Origin: Nitrospinota bacterium
GTDB lineage: Bacteria; UBA8248
Assembly (NCBI GenBank): GCA_026706735.1
Contig: JAPOYD010000157.1
Span: 1 to 40,568, forward strand
DNA: 40,568 nucleotides
Direction: 5' to 3'
Part shown: positions 23,280 to 31,624 of the stretch, one piece after another
Numbering within the stretch: the first letter of the stretch is position 1
How the letters are laid out: every line of letters starts with the position of its first letter
Program-made: the position numbers and the translations under genes
The notes under the pieces: model-generated
The model's database searches: none
What the model was told of the DNA's origin: nothing
Seen by the model: the letters and a program-made list of their open reading frames with translations, nothing else

Positions 23280-24329
23280 ATGCCGGACATCAAGGTTCAT
23301 GCGAAAAATCTTCATGCCTATCTCGCACGCGTCTATGAGGCTCTCAGACTATCCGAAGCGGACGCCAATGCCTGCGCAGCCCAGTTGGTGGACGCCGAAC
23401 TGAGGGGCGTGAGTTCGCACGGGTGCGTTCGCTTCGGTGTCTTCGTGGAGCGCCTGAGAAACGGGACGGCGAACCCGAGACCCCACGTCCATACGATCAC
23501 CGACCTGCCCGCATTTTCTCTGCTGGATGGGGACTACGGCATGAGCGCCGTCGTCGCGCGGCGCGCCATGGAGGTCGCCATCGAGAAGGCGAAGGCCGGC
23601 GGCATCGGGGCTGCAGCGATTCGCAAGTCCTCCCACACGGGCCACATCGGCTATTTCGCCGCCATGGCGCTCGAACACGGCATGATCGGCATGGTCATCA
23701 GCGGCGCGGTGGGAAACCTCGCCCCGTGGGGCGGGTTCGAGAGAATGATCGGGAACAACCCGGTCGCCTTCGCGGTTCCCTCGAACCAGGAATATCCGAT
23801 CCTCTTCGACATCGCCACGTCCAAGGTGGCAAGAGGCTACGTGCTCCTGGCCGCCAGGACGGGGGAGCCGATCCCCGAGGGCTGGGCGCTCGACCCTTCG
23901 GGCAACCCGACCACGGACGCCGCCCTCGCCGCCAAGGGAACCATGCTGCCCCTGGGCGATTACAAGGGATACGGCCTTGCGCTCATGTTCACCTTTCTGA
24001 CTGGAGCGCTTACAGGCAACGGTTTCGACGCCGATCAGCCCGACTGGCTGGAGACGGACAAACCATTCGGCCTGCCCATGTTCGCCATGGCGATAGACCC
24101 GGAGAGATGCCTGGGCGGCGGTTACAAGGCGGCGGTGGATGAGGCCGCGGCGCGCATCAAGGCCTCAGGCCTGGCGCCCGGCTTCGATGAAATCCGCATC
24201 CCGGGCGAAGGGGCTCACCGCAGGTATCAGGCCGCCCTGGCTGAGGGCATCACGATCAAAGAAGCGCTCGCGCAGGACCTGGACCGGATAGCGGCGGAGG
24301 TGGGCGTGACGCCCTTGTCCGGGGGCTGA
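23280..24329 (+). CDS. Ldh_2-family 2-hydroxyacid dehydrogenase (possible sulfolactate-type)
   Basis: This 349-residue NAD(P)-dependent dehydrogenase has ELRGVSSHGCVRF (conserved His47), RKSSHTGHIGYF, GNNPVAFAVPS and YKGYGLALMF. Family members include malate, ureidoglycolate and (R)-sulfolactate (ComC) dehydrogenases. GAGGAG precedes the ATG. The genes for a split UxaA/SuyAB-type lyase begin 143 bases downstream on the same strand. That pairing resembles ComC plus SuyAB, in which sulfopyruvate is reduced to (R)-sulfolactate and then desulfonated. Other 2-hydroxyacids remain possible; it is also close to a zinc alcohol dehydrogenase. Confidence 0.9.
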   Translation: MPDIKVHAKNLHAYLARVYEALRLSEADANACAAQLVDAELRGVSSHGCVRFGVFVERLRNGTANPRPHVHTITDLPAFSLLDGDYGMSAVVARRAMEVAIEKAKAGGIGAAAIRKSSHTGHIGYFAAMALEHGMIGMVISGAVGNLAPWGGFERMIGNNPVAFAVPSNQEYPILFDIATSKVARGYVLLAARTGEPIPEGWALDPSGNPTTDAALAAKGTMLPLGDYKGYGLALMFTFLTGALTGNGFDADQPDWLETDKPFGLPMFAMAIDPERCLGGGYKAAVDEAAARIKASGLAPGFDEIRIPGEGAHRRYQAALAEGITIKEALAQDLDRIAAEVGVTPLSGG

Positions 24330-24472
24330 GTATAATGAAAATCCCCCGCCTTTGTTGAAGTGTTGGCTCCCATGCGCTAGTTTTATGGCTCGTTGATTGG
24401 ACGTTCTTTACATATCCATCACATGACCGGGTGCGAGGCGTATTCGCGCCCTGAATTTTTGAAGGAGAAGAT

Positions 24473-24766
24473 ATGCCGGTAACTGCAATGATCATCGAAG
24501 AAAGAGACAACGTCGCCACCTGTCTCGAAAAAGTGGCAAAGGGAGGCTCGGTTCGCCTCATGCTCAACGGAAAAATGGGCAAGACGCTCAAGGCCAATCA
24601 GGCGATCCCCTACATCCACAAAATCTGCATCAAGCCCCTGAAAAAGGGCGAACACTGCATGAAGTACGGCCTGTCCATTGGCGTGGCGAGCAAGGACATC
24701 AAGGTGGGCGACTACATTCACGTTCATAACATAGAGAGCGCCCGCGGCCGCGGCGACCTCGCGTAG
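24473..24766 (+). CDS. UxaA-family hydro-/sulfo-lyase small (SAF-domain) subunit
   Basis: This 97-residue protein matches the N-terminal SAF domain of the altronate/galactarate dehydratase family, encoded here as a separate subunit. The conserved block is HCMKYGLSIGVASKDIKVGD followed by YIHVHNI, which contains the His residues typical of the family. In SuyAB the same split arrangement is found as SuyA. GAAGGAG lies before the ATG at 24473. The large-subunit gene follows 15 bases later. Substrate not certain; altronate, galactarate-like or sulfolactate are candidates. Confidence 0.85.
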   Translation: MPVTAMIIEERDNVATCLEKVAKGGSVRLMLNGKMGKTLKANQAIPYIHKICIKPLKKGEHCMKYGLSIGVASKDIKVGDYIHVHNIESARGRGDLA

Positions 24767-24781
24767 AGAAGGAGGTCCACG

Positions 24782-25993
24782 ATGGCCAGAAGAAACGGAA
24801 GAGGCGCAAGCTCATCGAAACGCCTGAGAAAAACCTGGTGGGGATATCCCCGGGAAAACGGCGACGTGGGCGCGAGAAACTACCTGCTCTTACTGAGCGG
24901 AACTCTTTATGCGAACTCCACATGCGAGCGCGTCGCGAGGACCTTAAGACATAGCGTCGCCCTCACACATCCACTGGGCCGCTGCCAGATAGGCCCCGAC
25001 ATCCAGCGCACGTTCGAGACCCTCGTAGGACACGGACAAAACGCCAACGCGGGCGCCGTCATCGTCATCGATCATCACCGCGAGGAAGGCTGCACGGCGG
25101 ACGAAATAGCCCATGAAATCGCAAAAACGGGAAAACGGGTGGAGGCGATCAACATCCGCGAAGACGGCGGCGCGATAGACGCCACCGCCAAGGCCACGCG
25201 CATCGGCATGGAGATGCTCAGAGAACTCACGAACGAACGCCGACAGGAAGTTTCCGTCAGCAAGCTCCTGTTGGGCCTCAACTGCGGAACGTCGGACACC
25301 ACCTCGGGCCTCTCCCACAACAAGGCCACCGGCTGGGTGACGGACCAGGTGGTCAAGCTGGGCGGACGCGCACTTTTGGCCGAGACCACGGAGATGATGG
25401 GCGGCGAAGACGTGCTGGCCGCCAAATGCGTGAGGCCGGCCCTGGGCAAGCGCATCTGGAAAATGGTGGAAGAGATGGAAGAGCGCATCCTCGCCTGCGG
25501 CGTCGACCTGAGGGGCAGCCAGCCCACGGGCGACAACATGGAGGGCGGCCTGACCACGATTGAAGAGAAATCCCTGGGCGCCATCCAGAAGGCGGGCTCC
25601 GCCCCCATCGTGGACGTGATCCCGTGGGCGAAACGCGCGAACCGCAGAAGCGGGCTCCACGTGATGGACACCCCGGGCCACGGGGGTGAATCCATCACCG
25701 GTATCGCGGCGGGAGGCTCTCAGGTGCTCATCTTTTCCACGGGCGGCGGCCACACCATCAACCACCCCCTGATGAGCACCATCCGCATCACGGGCAATCC
25801 GCTTTCAGCGAGGCTTCAGGCCGACACCACGGACGTGGACGTGACGGACATCTTCGAGGGCGCGCCCATCGAGGTGGCGGGACGGCGCGTCTATGACGAG
25901 GTGATCGAAGTCGCTAGCGGGAAGATGACGAAGGCCGAAATCCTGCATGAGGACAACGCCTTCGCCATCAACAGGAATGGGCCCAGCGTCTAG
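24782..25993 (+). CDS. UxaA-family hydro-/sulfo-lyase large subunit, SuyB-like
   Basis: This 403-residue large catalytic subunit of a metal-dependent lyase has LNCGTSDTTSGLSHNKATG, the NMEGGLTTIEEKSLGAIQKAG block, and MDTPGHGGESITG followed by FSTGGGH. LTHPLGRCQIGPD and AGAVIVIDHHREEG recall (2R)-sulfolactate sulfo-lyase SuyB more than altronate dehydratase, which normally has GCSQLG and a Cys after the VLVLGLG segment. This ranking is from memory of family sequences. SuyAB would yield pyruvate and sulfite. The AAGGAGGT ribosome site is near perfect. No sulfite dehydrogenase or exporter is in the window, which weakens the sulfolactate idea. Confidence 0.85.
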   Translation: MARRNGRGASSSKRLRKTWWGYPRENGDVGARNYLLLLSGTLYANSTCERVARTLRHSVALTHPLGRCQIGPDIQRTFETLVGHGQNANAGAVIVIDHHREEGCTADEIAHEIAKTGKRVEAINIREDGGAIDATAKATRIGMEMLRELTNERRQEVSVSKLLLGLNCGTSDTTSGLSHNKATGWVTDQVVKLGGRALLAETTEMMGGEDVLAAKCVRPALGKRIWKMVEEMEERILACGVDLRGSQPTGDNMEGGLTTIEEKSLGAIQKAGSAPIVDVIPWAKRANRRSGLHVMDTPGHGGESITGIAAGGSQVLIFSTGGGHTINHPLMSTIRITGNPLSARLQADTTDVDVTDIFEGAPIEVAGRRVYDEVIEVASGKMTKAEILHEDNAFAINRNGPSV

Positions 25994-26008
25994 GAGATTC
26001 ACCATCAG

Positions 26009-26069
26009 CCCCGGCGGATGTTCTCCGGGGGTTTGGTTCACGCGGCAGGCAATGCAGATGCTCATTGCC
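26009..26069 (+). other. Two small hairpins before the methyltransferase-like gene
   Basis: CCCCGG (26009-26014) pairs with CCGGGG (26025-26030). A second, seven-base stem pairs 26048-26054 with 26063-26069. They fill the 87-base gap after the lyase gene. They may attenuate read-through; neither has a real T-run. Confidence 0.3.
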
Positions 26070-26080
26070 CGAGGCCTTAG

Positions 26081-26653
26081 ATGAATCCCCTCCCCTACGC
26101 CGAGGCCATCGCGATACTCGCCGAAGAAGAGCGGGGGGACGGCTGGCTCGCATTTTGCGAGAGGGAAAACCTTTATCAGCTTCCCGTGGTCGAATGGCTG
26201 GACGCGCTGAGGGAGGAAATCCTGGCCCTTGCTCCCGAAGCGCCTCTGGAAGTGGGAGCCGGCGACGGCACGATCGGAAAAGCACTGCAGGCGCGCGGTG
26301 TGAACCTGAAACTTTCCGACCCCGCCGGACGCGAAGGAACCGAAGCCCTGGGCGCGCGGGATGCGCTCATCATCCATGCACCCGATTTCGTGTTCTCCTG
26401 CTGGCTGCCGTATGATTCAGGCGCTGAACAACAGATATTGGAGGCGATGAGCCTCCACTGGTATCTGGCGGTGGTGCAGCAAGGGCCAGGCTACGCCGGG
26501 AGCGAAGCGCTTTGGGACGCCCCCGGCTGGAGCGTGCGGGAATTGAGCGAGGTGAACAACTGGTCGGTTTCGCGGGCTGATTTTCTGAGCGAGGTCGACT
26601 CGGGCGAGCACGTCCGGCACGGGATGGCCTATCTGTTCACGCGTGAGGAGTGA
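26081..26653 (+). CDS. Small methyltransferase-like protein, function unknown
   Basis: This 190-residue protein contains LEVGAGDGTIGKAL, a good match to motif I (SAM-binding glycine-rich loop) of class I methyltransferases, then a DALIIHAPDFVFSCWLPYD stretch reminiscent of motif IV. It is shorter than most such enzymes, and a substrate domain is not evident. GAGG precedes the ATG at 26081. The next gene starts immediately after its stop. It is probably a degenerate or minimal methyltransferase. No named family was recognised. Confidence 0.65.
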   Translation: MNPLPYAEAIAILAEEERGDGWLAFCERENLYQLPVVEWLDALREEILALAPEAPLEVGAGDGTIGKALQARGVNLKLSDPAGREGTEALGARDALIIHAPDFVFSCWLPYDSGAEQQILEAMSLHWYLAVVQQGPGYAGSEALWDAPGWSVRELSEVNNWSVSRADFLSEVDSGEHVRHGMAYLFTREE

Positions 26654-27703
26654 ATGAGCGGACATACGACGGGCGAAAAACTCCATGTATTCTTGCACAG
26701 GGCCTTCAGCAAGCTGGGCATGCCGGATGAGGACGCCGCATGGACGGCGGATACGCTCGTGACGGCCGAGTTGCGCGGCGTCACCAGCCACGGCGTGATC
26801 CGCATGCCACACTACGCCAGACGTCTGGAGGTCAAGCTGGCGAACCCGGCGCCTGATTTCCGCATCATAAAAGACGCAGGCGCACTCGCGCTCGCAGACG
26901 GCGACAACGGCATGGGCCAGGTGGTATCCAAACGCGCGATGGAAGAGGCCATCGCCCGCGCCCGAACCCACAACGTGGGCGTCGTCCTACTCAAGGAGAG
27001 CAACCATTTCGGCGCCGCCGCGACGTATGCGGCCATGGCCCCCGAAGCCGGCATGGTGGGCCTCGTGACGACGAACACGCTGCGCGTCCTGCCCCCGGCA
27101 GGAGGCAAGGAACCCAAGATCGGCAACAATCCCGTCTCTATCGCCCTGCCGAGCGACCCGCCCATGGTGCTGGACATGGCTCTCTCCGTCGTGGCGCGAG
27201 GCTACATCATCGAGGCGGCGCGCGCGGGCGAACTCATCCCCGAGGGCTGGGGACTGGACAACGAGGGAAGACCCACCACCGACCCCCATCAGGTTCTCGA
27301 AAGCTCCCTTCTTTCCCCGATTGCAGGCTACAAGGGCAGCGGTCTTTCCATCGCGATCGACGCCATTCTGGGTTCCCTCGCGGGTGGAGGCCACAGCCAC
27401 GAGATCGTGGGCATCAACGAGTTTCACGGGAAAAGCCGCGTCACGAGCGTTTTCGCCGCCATCAACGTAGAGTCGCTGCTCCCAATATCGCAATTCCGGG
27501 CTTCCGCCAATGCCTTTATCTCCATCATCAAGGCCACACCGAAAGCCGCGGGTGTGGAGACGATTTTCATGCCCGGCGAAATCGAGCATCAAAGCGAGAC
27601 GAAGCGCCGACGCGACGGGTTCGAGCTATCGCCCGAACGGCTCGCTGAACTCGATGAAATCGCCCAACGGCTCGACCTCCCCCCGCTGGAGCGTGGACAA
27701 TGA
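26654..27703 (+). CDS. Ldh_2-family 2-hydroxyacid dehydrogenase
   Basis: This 349-residue Ldh_2 paralogue has ELRGVTSHGVIRM (His47), KESNHFGAAATY, IGNNPVSIALPS and YKGSGLSIAID. The second His motif SNHFG is canonical, unlike the SSHTGHIGYF form of the 23280 gene. GTGAGGAG precedes the ATG, which abuts the preceding stop. Its stop overlaps the inositol-monophosphatase-family gene by 4 bases. It might oxidise a hydroxyacid produced or used by the neighbouring lyase; substrate unknown. Confidence 0.9.
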   Translation: MSGHTTGEKLHVFLHRAFSKLGMPDEDAAWTADTLVTAELRGVTSHGVIRMPHYARRLEVKLANPAPDFRIIKDAGALALADGDNGMGQVVSKRAMEEAIARARTHNVGVVLLKESNHFGAAATYAAMAPEAGMVGLVTTNTLRVLPPAGGKEPKIGNNPVSIALPSDPPMVLDMALSVVARGYIIEAARAGELIPEGWGLDNEGRPTTDPHQVLESSLLSPIAGYKGSGLSIAIDAILGSLAGGGHSHEIVGINEFHGKSRVTSVFAAINVESLLPISQFRASANAFISIIKATPKAAGVETIFMPGEIEHQSETKRRRDGFELSPERLAELDEIAQRLDLPPLERGQ

Positions 27704-28602
27704 ACGACCCTACCCCCCACGAGTTGGCCGAAGCCGCTTCCAGATTCGCCCGCGAGGCGGGAGAAATCCTGATGGGGCTTTTCGGGAAGCAGGTGGAAGT
27801 GGATTACAAGAACGAGGCCGAAACCGACCCGGTGAGCGAAGCCGACCGTGCGAGCCAGGAGTTTCTGACTAAGGCGATAAACGAAAATTTTCCGGCGCAT
27901 GGCGTATTGGGTGAGGAGAAGCCCGAAGACGAAGAAGAAGCCAGAGCGCAAGGCGCGCGCGAGGTACCCGAATATCTTTGGGTTCTGGATCCCCTGGACG
28001 GTACGAAAAATTTCCTGAACGGCCTGCACGTCTGGGGCTGCTCCGTGGGGGTCCTGAAGCGCGGGCGTTCGATTGCAGGCGCCATTTTCACGCCAGAGGA
28101 CAAAGGAACCATCTACCACGCATACGAGGGGGGCGGAGCGTTCCGCAACGATCACCGAATCGAAGTTGCGGGAGAGGACAAGCCAACGGGAAAGCGCATC
28201 GCCGCCCTGCCCGGCTCCTACTGGACGCAGTTTCGCCCCACGGGGCCACTCAAGAAAAACCTGGGCGAGGTACGCGCCACCGGATCGATGTGCTACGAGC
28301 AGGCCCTCGTGGCGCGCGGAGGCCTTCACTACACTCTTTTCGGCGTTCCCAGCATCTGGGACGTGGCGGCAGGCTCTATTATCGTGAAACAAGCGGGGGG
28401 CATGACGCTCGCCCGGCGCGACCGCACGAACAGATGGCGCGAACTGGATACCTTCTTCTCAGGGGAGAACACGCCCAAAGACCTGGACGCCGCTCGAAAG
28501 TGGCGACAATCCCTGCTCATCGGCAACCCCGTCCTCGTGCAATACATCGCGAAACACATCAAGAAAGTGAACCGGCGCAAACTCGGGCGCAAAAACCGCT
28601 AG
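27700..28602 (+). CDS. Inositol monophosphatase family protein
   Basis: This 300-residue Mg2+-dependent phosphatase of the IMPase/FBPase superfamily has metal-binding GEE (71-73), DPLDGTKNF (Asp97, Asp100) and C-terminal WDVAAG. The family acts on inositol-1-phosphate, histidinol phosphate, PAP (3'-phosphoadenosine 5'-phosphate) or sugar phosphates. Motif order and length fit. A basic C-terminal tail (KKVNRRKLGRKNR) is present. The ATG at 27700 overlaps the upstream stop, and GGAG is eight bases upstream. Last gene in the island before an AT-rich convergent gap (28603-28680), where nothing else was seen. Confidence 0.88.
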   Translation: MNDPTPHELAEAASRFAREAGEILMGLFGKQVEVDYKNEAETDPVSEADRASQEFLTKAINENFPAHGVLGEEKPEDEEEARAQGAREVPEYLWVLDPLDGTKNFLNGLHVWGCSVGVLKRGRSIAGAIFTPEDKGTIYHAYEGGGAFRNDHRIEVAGEDKPTGKRIAALPGSYWTQFRPTGPLKKNLGEVRATGSMCYEQALVARGGLHYTLFGVPSIWDVAAGSIIVKQAGGMTLARRDRTNRWRELDTFFSGENTPKDLDAARKWRQSLLIGNPVLVQYIAKHIKKVNRRKLGRKNR

Positions 28603-28680
28603 CAACCGCTCGGAACGAAGGTGAATCTAACTCTATTCTACTTTAAGATAGCATAATAACATATTGATATTTAATGATTT

Positions 28681-29997
28681 CTAATTCAAATCTGGCACCC
28701 GAACCGGCGAGAACCGATCGCTCTGGGGCCCTTTGCCTTTCCCGCCCAAGCCCTCAATCTCCATGACTCGCTCCTCCTGCGGATTGCGATAAGCGGAGCC
28801 GGATATCACCTCGAATTCATACTCGGGAGCGGGGCTGCCTCTTTTGGGTGATTTCCCGCGTATGGGAAATGAAAACGGACGATTCTCTCCGGGTCTCAAA
28901 CCCCTGAGCCAGTGCCTTGTGCGGCAGCATTTTTTTCCGTTTCGGATAAGTTCTACCTGCAAGCCAACATCGAAGGAAAAATCAGGGTCCGCATTATGCA
29001 GCGTGCCGTGGGCGCGCAGATAGGGCCTGCAGGATTTACATCTGGGCTTCCTGAACACCTCGACTTCGGCGCTCTCGACGCGCACCCGCCGATGGACCTG
29101 TCGATTCCGCTCCTGCGCCATCTTGTTGATGGAGGAGAGGATTCGCTCCTTGTGAGCCGAAACGGGGTAGCGCACAAGAAATTGCTCGAGCGCCGCGACG
29201 CGGCCCGAACGCTCGGCTCCTTCCAGCGCCCGCGCCTCCATGCGCTGCTGCATGAGAGCGGCTTCTTTCGAACCTTCGAATCTGCGGATAAAGGCCTTCC
29301 AGTCCGCCTCTCGCTCGGAGCGCATCGCCGCTTCGAATCTCGCCGCGCGAAAAATGTCCTTCGCCTCGGGAAGATATGAGCTCTGAGGATTGTCAAAGAC
29401 GTATCTTTCCAGTTCGAGAACATCGCCCGAGGCTTTCGCCGCGTCAAGCAAGAGTCTTTCGAGGCGCTGAGTCGCCGCTTCTGTCCACTCGCTCCGCGCC
29501 TTTTTGTATTTCGCAATGAAGGCTCTGTAGGAGGAGACGTCGTCTTTTTCTCCCAGAGCTTCATATTCACTCTTTTGAAGATCGACGTTGGAAGGCCGCC
29601 GAAACCAACCTTCGGGAAAGCGCTTTTGAAATGCTTCAAGGGCGCCAGGCTCCTTCGATGCAAGCGCTTCCTGATACATTAGTTGCTCCCACCAGTAGCG
29701 CGCCCTGCGGACGTATTCGCCGTCAAAATGATAGTCCAGATACTCCTTATAAGCGCGGGCCGTATGCCTCCGAGTCGCCCTTTCAAAATCGTACTCATCG
29801 AGTTCTGCGAGAAACACTTTCGATTGGGGATGGGTGGGGTTGTCGTAAACGAACCAGCGCTTTTCGTTCATCACATCGCGCGGCGCTACCCTGCGCACGC
29901 GCGGACTTTCCAGACATCCAACGAGAGTCAAGCTGAGAATGAAGCAGAAAAGAAAGAACAACAGCCGATTCCAGATCAGGCTCGCATGGACGCTCAT
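28681..29997 (-). CDS. Lipoprotein with helical repeats, function unknown
   Basis: This 438-residue protein has a signal peptide with lipobox LVGC (Cys28), so it is probably lipid-anchored. The body is charged and helical, with recurrent W/Y/F-rich helix pairs resembling tetratricopeptide-like or sel1-like repeats (for example EYLDYHFDGEY, RYVFDNPQSSYLPEA, QFLVRYPVSAHKE). The C-terminal domain has a Cys pair in KPRCKSCRPY and another in GKKCCRTR. The ATG at 29997 has GAGG eight bases upstream. The outer- or inner-membrane face cannot be told. It is adjacent to the SCO1664/DUF3090 pair, but 45 bases separate them. Confidence 0.75.
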   Translation of the reverse strand: MSVHASLIWNRLLFFLFCFILSLTLVGCLESPRVRRVAPRDVMNEKRWFVYDNPTHPQSKVFLAELDEYDFERATRRHTARAYKEYLDYHFDGEYVRRARYWWEQLMYQEALASKEPGALEAFQKRFPEGWFRRPSNVDLQKSEYEALGEKDDVSSYRAFIAKYKKARSEWTEAATQRLERLLLDAAKASGDVLELERYVFDNPQSSYLPEAKDIFRAARFEAAMRSEREADWKAFIRRFEGSKEAALMQQRMEARALEGAERSGRVAALEQFLVRYPVSAHKERILSSINKMAQERNRQVHRRVRVESAEVEVFRKPRCKSCRPYLRAHGTLHNADPDFSFDVGLQVELIRNGKKCCRTRHWLRGLRPGENRPFSFPIRGKSPKRGSPAPEYEFEVISGSAYRNPQEERVMEIEGLGGKGKGPQSDRFSPVRVPDLN

Positions 29998-30042
29998 CGC
30001 CGACACCTCAGCGTTTCACCATTTTTCCGGGCGTATTCGTAA

Positions 30043-30828
30043 CTATTCGAAATGCCAGTGCCGACGCCGGTATTCTTCGGGCGTCGGCAGGCACGGGTTC
30101 TTCCTGAAGCGGACCACCCTTTCCAGGAATATTTCCACCTCCTCGGGTTCGAGGAGCTCGTCTATCTCACGCCTCAAGGAACTGTTGCTATCGCGCAGGC
30201 TGGCCTCCAGCCTTTTGACGTCGCTCAACTGCGCCTCGGGCAGGGAAACGCCCGCATAGTCCCAGATAACCGTGCGCAGCTTGGGTTCCGCATGAAACGT
30301 GAGGCCGTGATCGATTCCCCAGACGCGGCCGTCTTCGGATTTGAAGCAATGGCCTCCCTTGCGATCCGTGTTGTTCACCATGATGTCGAATGCGGCGATC
30401 AGCACCAGTTCCGGACGCTCCTCCGCACGGAGCGTGAAATAGTTCGATTTCCCGTCATAGGGTACGCACAGCTGCATGGAACCCTCCCCATGTGGACCTT
30501 CGCGAATCACCGTCGGGGGAACGAGGTGCCATCCCAGATGATGGCTCACCAGAAAAGAACACCTTTCCCGGAAATGAAGCGTTCCGTAGGGAAAATCCCA
30601 TAGCGGCCTCTCCCCGCTCGCAGGCTTGTATATCCCCCAGAACTGGAATTCCTCTGCGCCCATCTTCACTGCGAACGTATAGTTCGAGCCCTGCGGCACC
30701 AATTCGCCGCCCAGAATTTCCGAGTTAAGAAGAAGATTCTCGATTTCCTCCGGTTCGAAGCGATACGCCTGCGATTCGGACGCATCCACCGTTTCCTGGG
30801 CTTCAGGAGGAGAAAATTTCCGGGCCAC
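30043..30828 (-). CDS. SCO1664-family protein (distant PI3/4-kinase-like)
   Basis: This 261-residue protein matches a conserved family (SCO1664 type, TIGR03843) with distant similarity to phosphatidylinositol 3/4-kinases. Family blocks seen are YKPASGERPLWDFPYGTL, GWHLVPPTVIREGP, NNTDRKGGHCF and GIDHGLTFH. The last two resemble kinase catalytic and metal-binding segments. Members are known chiefly from Actinobacteria and Chloroflexi, where they sit beside DUF3090 genes, as here. The GTG at 30828 is chosen for AGGGA upstream and because the upstream gene ends at 30861. Function experimentally undefined, to my knowledge. Confidence 0.85.
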   Translation of the reverse strand: MARKFSPPEAQETVDASESQAYRFEPEEIENLLLNSEILGGELVPQGSNYTFAVKMGAEEFQFWGIYKPASGERPLWDFPYGTLHFRERCSFLVSHHLGWHLVPPTVIREGPHGEGSMQLCVPYDGKSNYFTLRAEERPELVLIAAFDIMVNNTDRKGGHCFKSEDGRVWGIDHGLTFHAEPKLRTVIWDYAGVSLPEAQLSDVKRLEASLRDSNSSLRREIDELLEPEEVEIFLERVVRFRKNPCLPTPEEYRRRHWHFE

Positions 30829-30860
30829 GAGATTTCCCTGTCGAGTAGGATAGAGCCGAT

Positions 30861-31439
30861 TTAATGACGAAAATGCCCGTTCGTATTGGGGTCGACCTTG
30901 CCGGTGGCCACCATGGCGTGACGAGAGAGCGCATCCGTCCCCCGCCCGGAGGAGCATTCATCGAGGCTTTGGTTGATGAATTCATCCAGCTTTGCATGCG
31001 CGAGACTCACCTGCAGCGCGGCGGGGCCGACGGCCTCTTCTTCGTACTCCTCTTCTTCGGAAGACCCCCCCTCCGAGGCGACCTCGTCGCGTTCATCGTA
31101 AAAAAAGACGGTGACGCGACTTTTGCCCGGGCCATACGCCAGCCCCAGACGACTCACCTTGAACTCGAGCAACCCCTCGGAACTCACCGGGGTGGAACCG
31201 ACCTCGGCGATGTCGGGAAAATCCGGCTCCTCGCCCGAGCGCTCCCCTTCCCCTTTCGCCTCCACCATCTTTTTCATCGCCATCGAAAGGCCGTAGACCT
31301 GTTCTTTTTCCAACCAAAGGGTGGCGGCCGCTTTCGTCGGGCAATCGATCAGAATGCGGAAAATCCTCTTTCCCGCAACGCCAATCGCTTCCGTTTTGAT
31401 TTTTTCGACCTCGCCGAAATTATGTTTGGCAGAATCCAT
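30861..31439 (-). CDS. DUF3090-family protein lacking its C-terminal zinc ribbon
   Basis: This 192-residue protein partners the SCO1664-type gene. RIFRILIDCPTKAAATLWLEKEQVYGLS, LGLAYGPGKSRVTVFFYD and the C-terminal HAMVATGKVDPNTNGHFRH match DUF3090 (TIGR03847). Known members carry a Cys-rich ribbon between the HAMVA-like and NGH-like segments. Here those segments are nearly joined, and no Cys remains. An acidic insert (SSEEEEYEEE) is also present. The ATG at 31439 has GGAG about 13 bases upstream, a long spacing. A promoter candidate lies 51 bases upstream. Confidence 0.8.
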   Translation of the reverse strand: MDSAKHNFGEVEKIKTEAIGVAGKRIFRILIDCPTKAAATLWLEKEQVYGLSMAMKKMVEAKGEGERSGEEPDFPDIAEVGSTPVSSEGLLEFKVSRLGLAYGPGKSRVTVFFYDERDEVASEGGSSEEEEYEEEAVGPAALQVSLAHAKLDEFINQSLDECSSGRGTDALSRHAMVATGKVDPNTNGHFRH

Positions 31440-31489
31440 GTGAGATATAAAACTCCGCGATGCGATATGAGACGGCTCGTGATGGGTAT

Positions 31490-31518
31490 ACCATAAACGG
31501 ATGTCCCACCCTTGTCTA
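31490..31518 (-). promoter_or_regulatory. Sigma-70-like promoter of the DUF3090/SCO1664 operon
   Basis: TAGACA (31513-31518) and TATGGT (31490-31495) on the minus strand have a 17-base spacer, near the start of the DUF3090 gene at 31439. It is back-to-back with the plus-strand promoter. Confidence 0.5.
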
Positions 31519-31545
31519 TTCAAATTTTCCCCGCATACCTTCGGG

Positions 31546-31574
31546 TTTCAACAGCAGGAAATTGCGTCTATAAT
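31546..31574 (+). promoter_or_regulatory. Promoter with consensus TATAAT upstream of small membrane gene
   Basis: A perfect TATAAT lies at 31569-31574. Seventeen bases upstream, TTTCAA (31546-31551) is only a weak -35 match. It lies 50 bases before the ATG of the 53-residue peptide gene and supports its expression. Confidence 0.4.
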
Positions 31575-31624
31575 TCAGCAAACAGCCCGCCCAGCATTTC
31601 ATCCAGGCGCCGGGAAACCACCGT

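Noticed and set aside
24320-24348. Hairpin CGGGGG/CCCCCG spanning the stop of the 23280 dehydrogenase
   Set aside because: Loop of 17 bases and no T-run; too weak for a terminator call.
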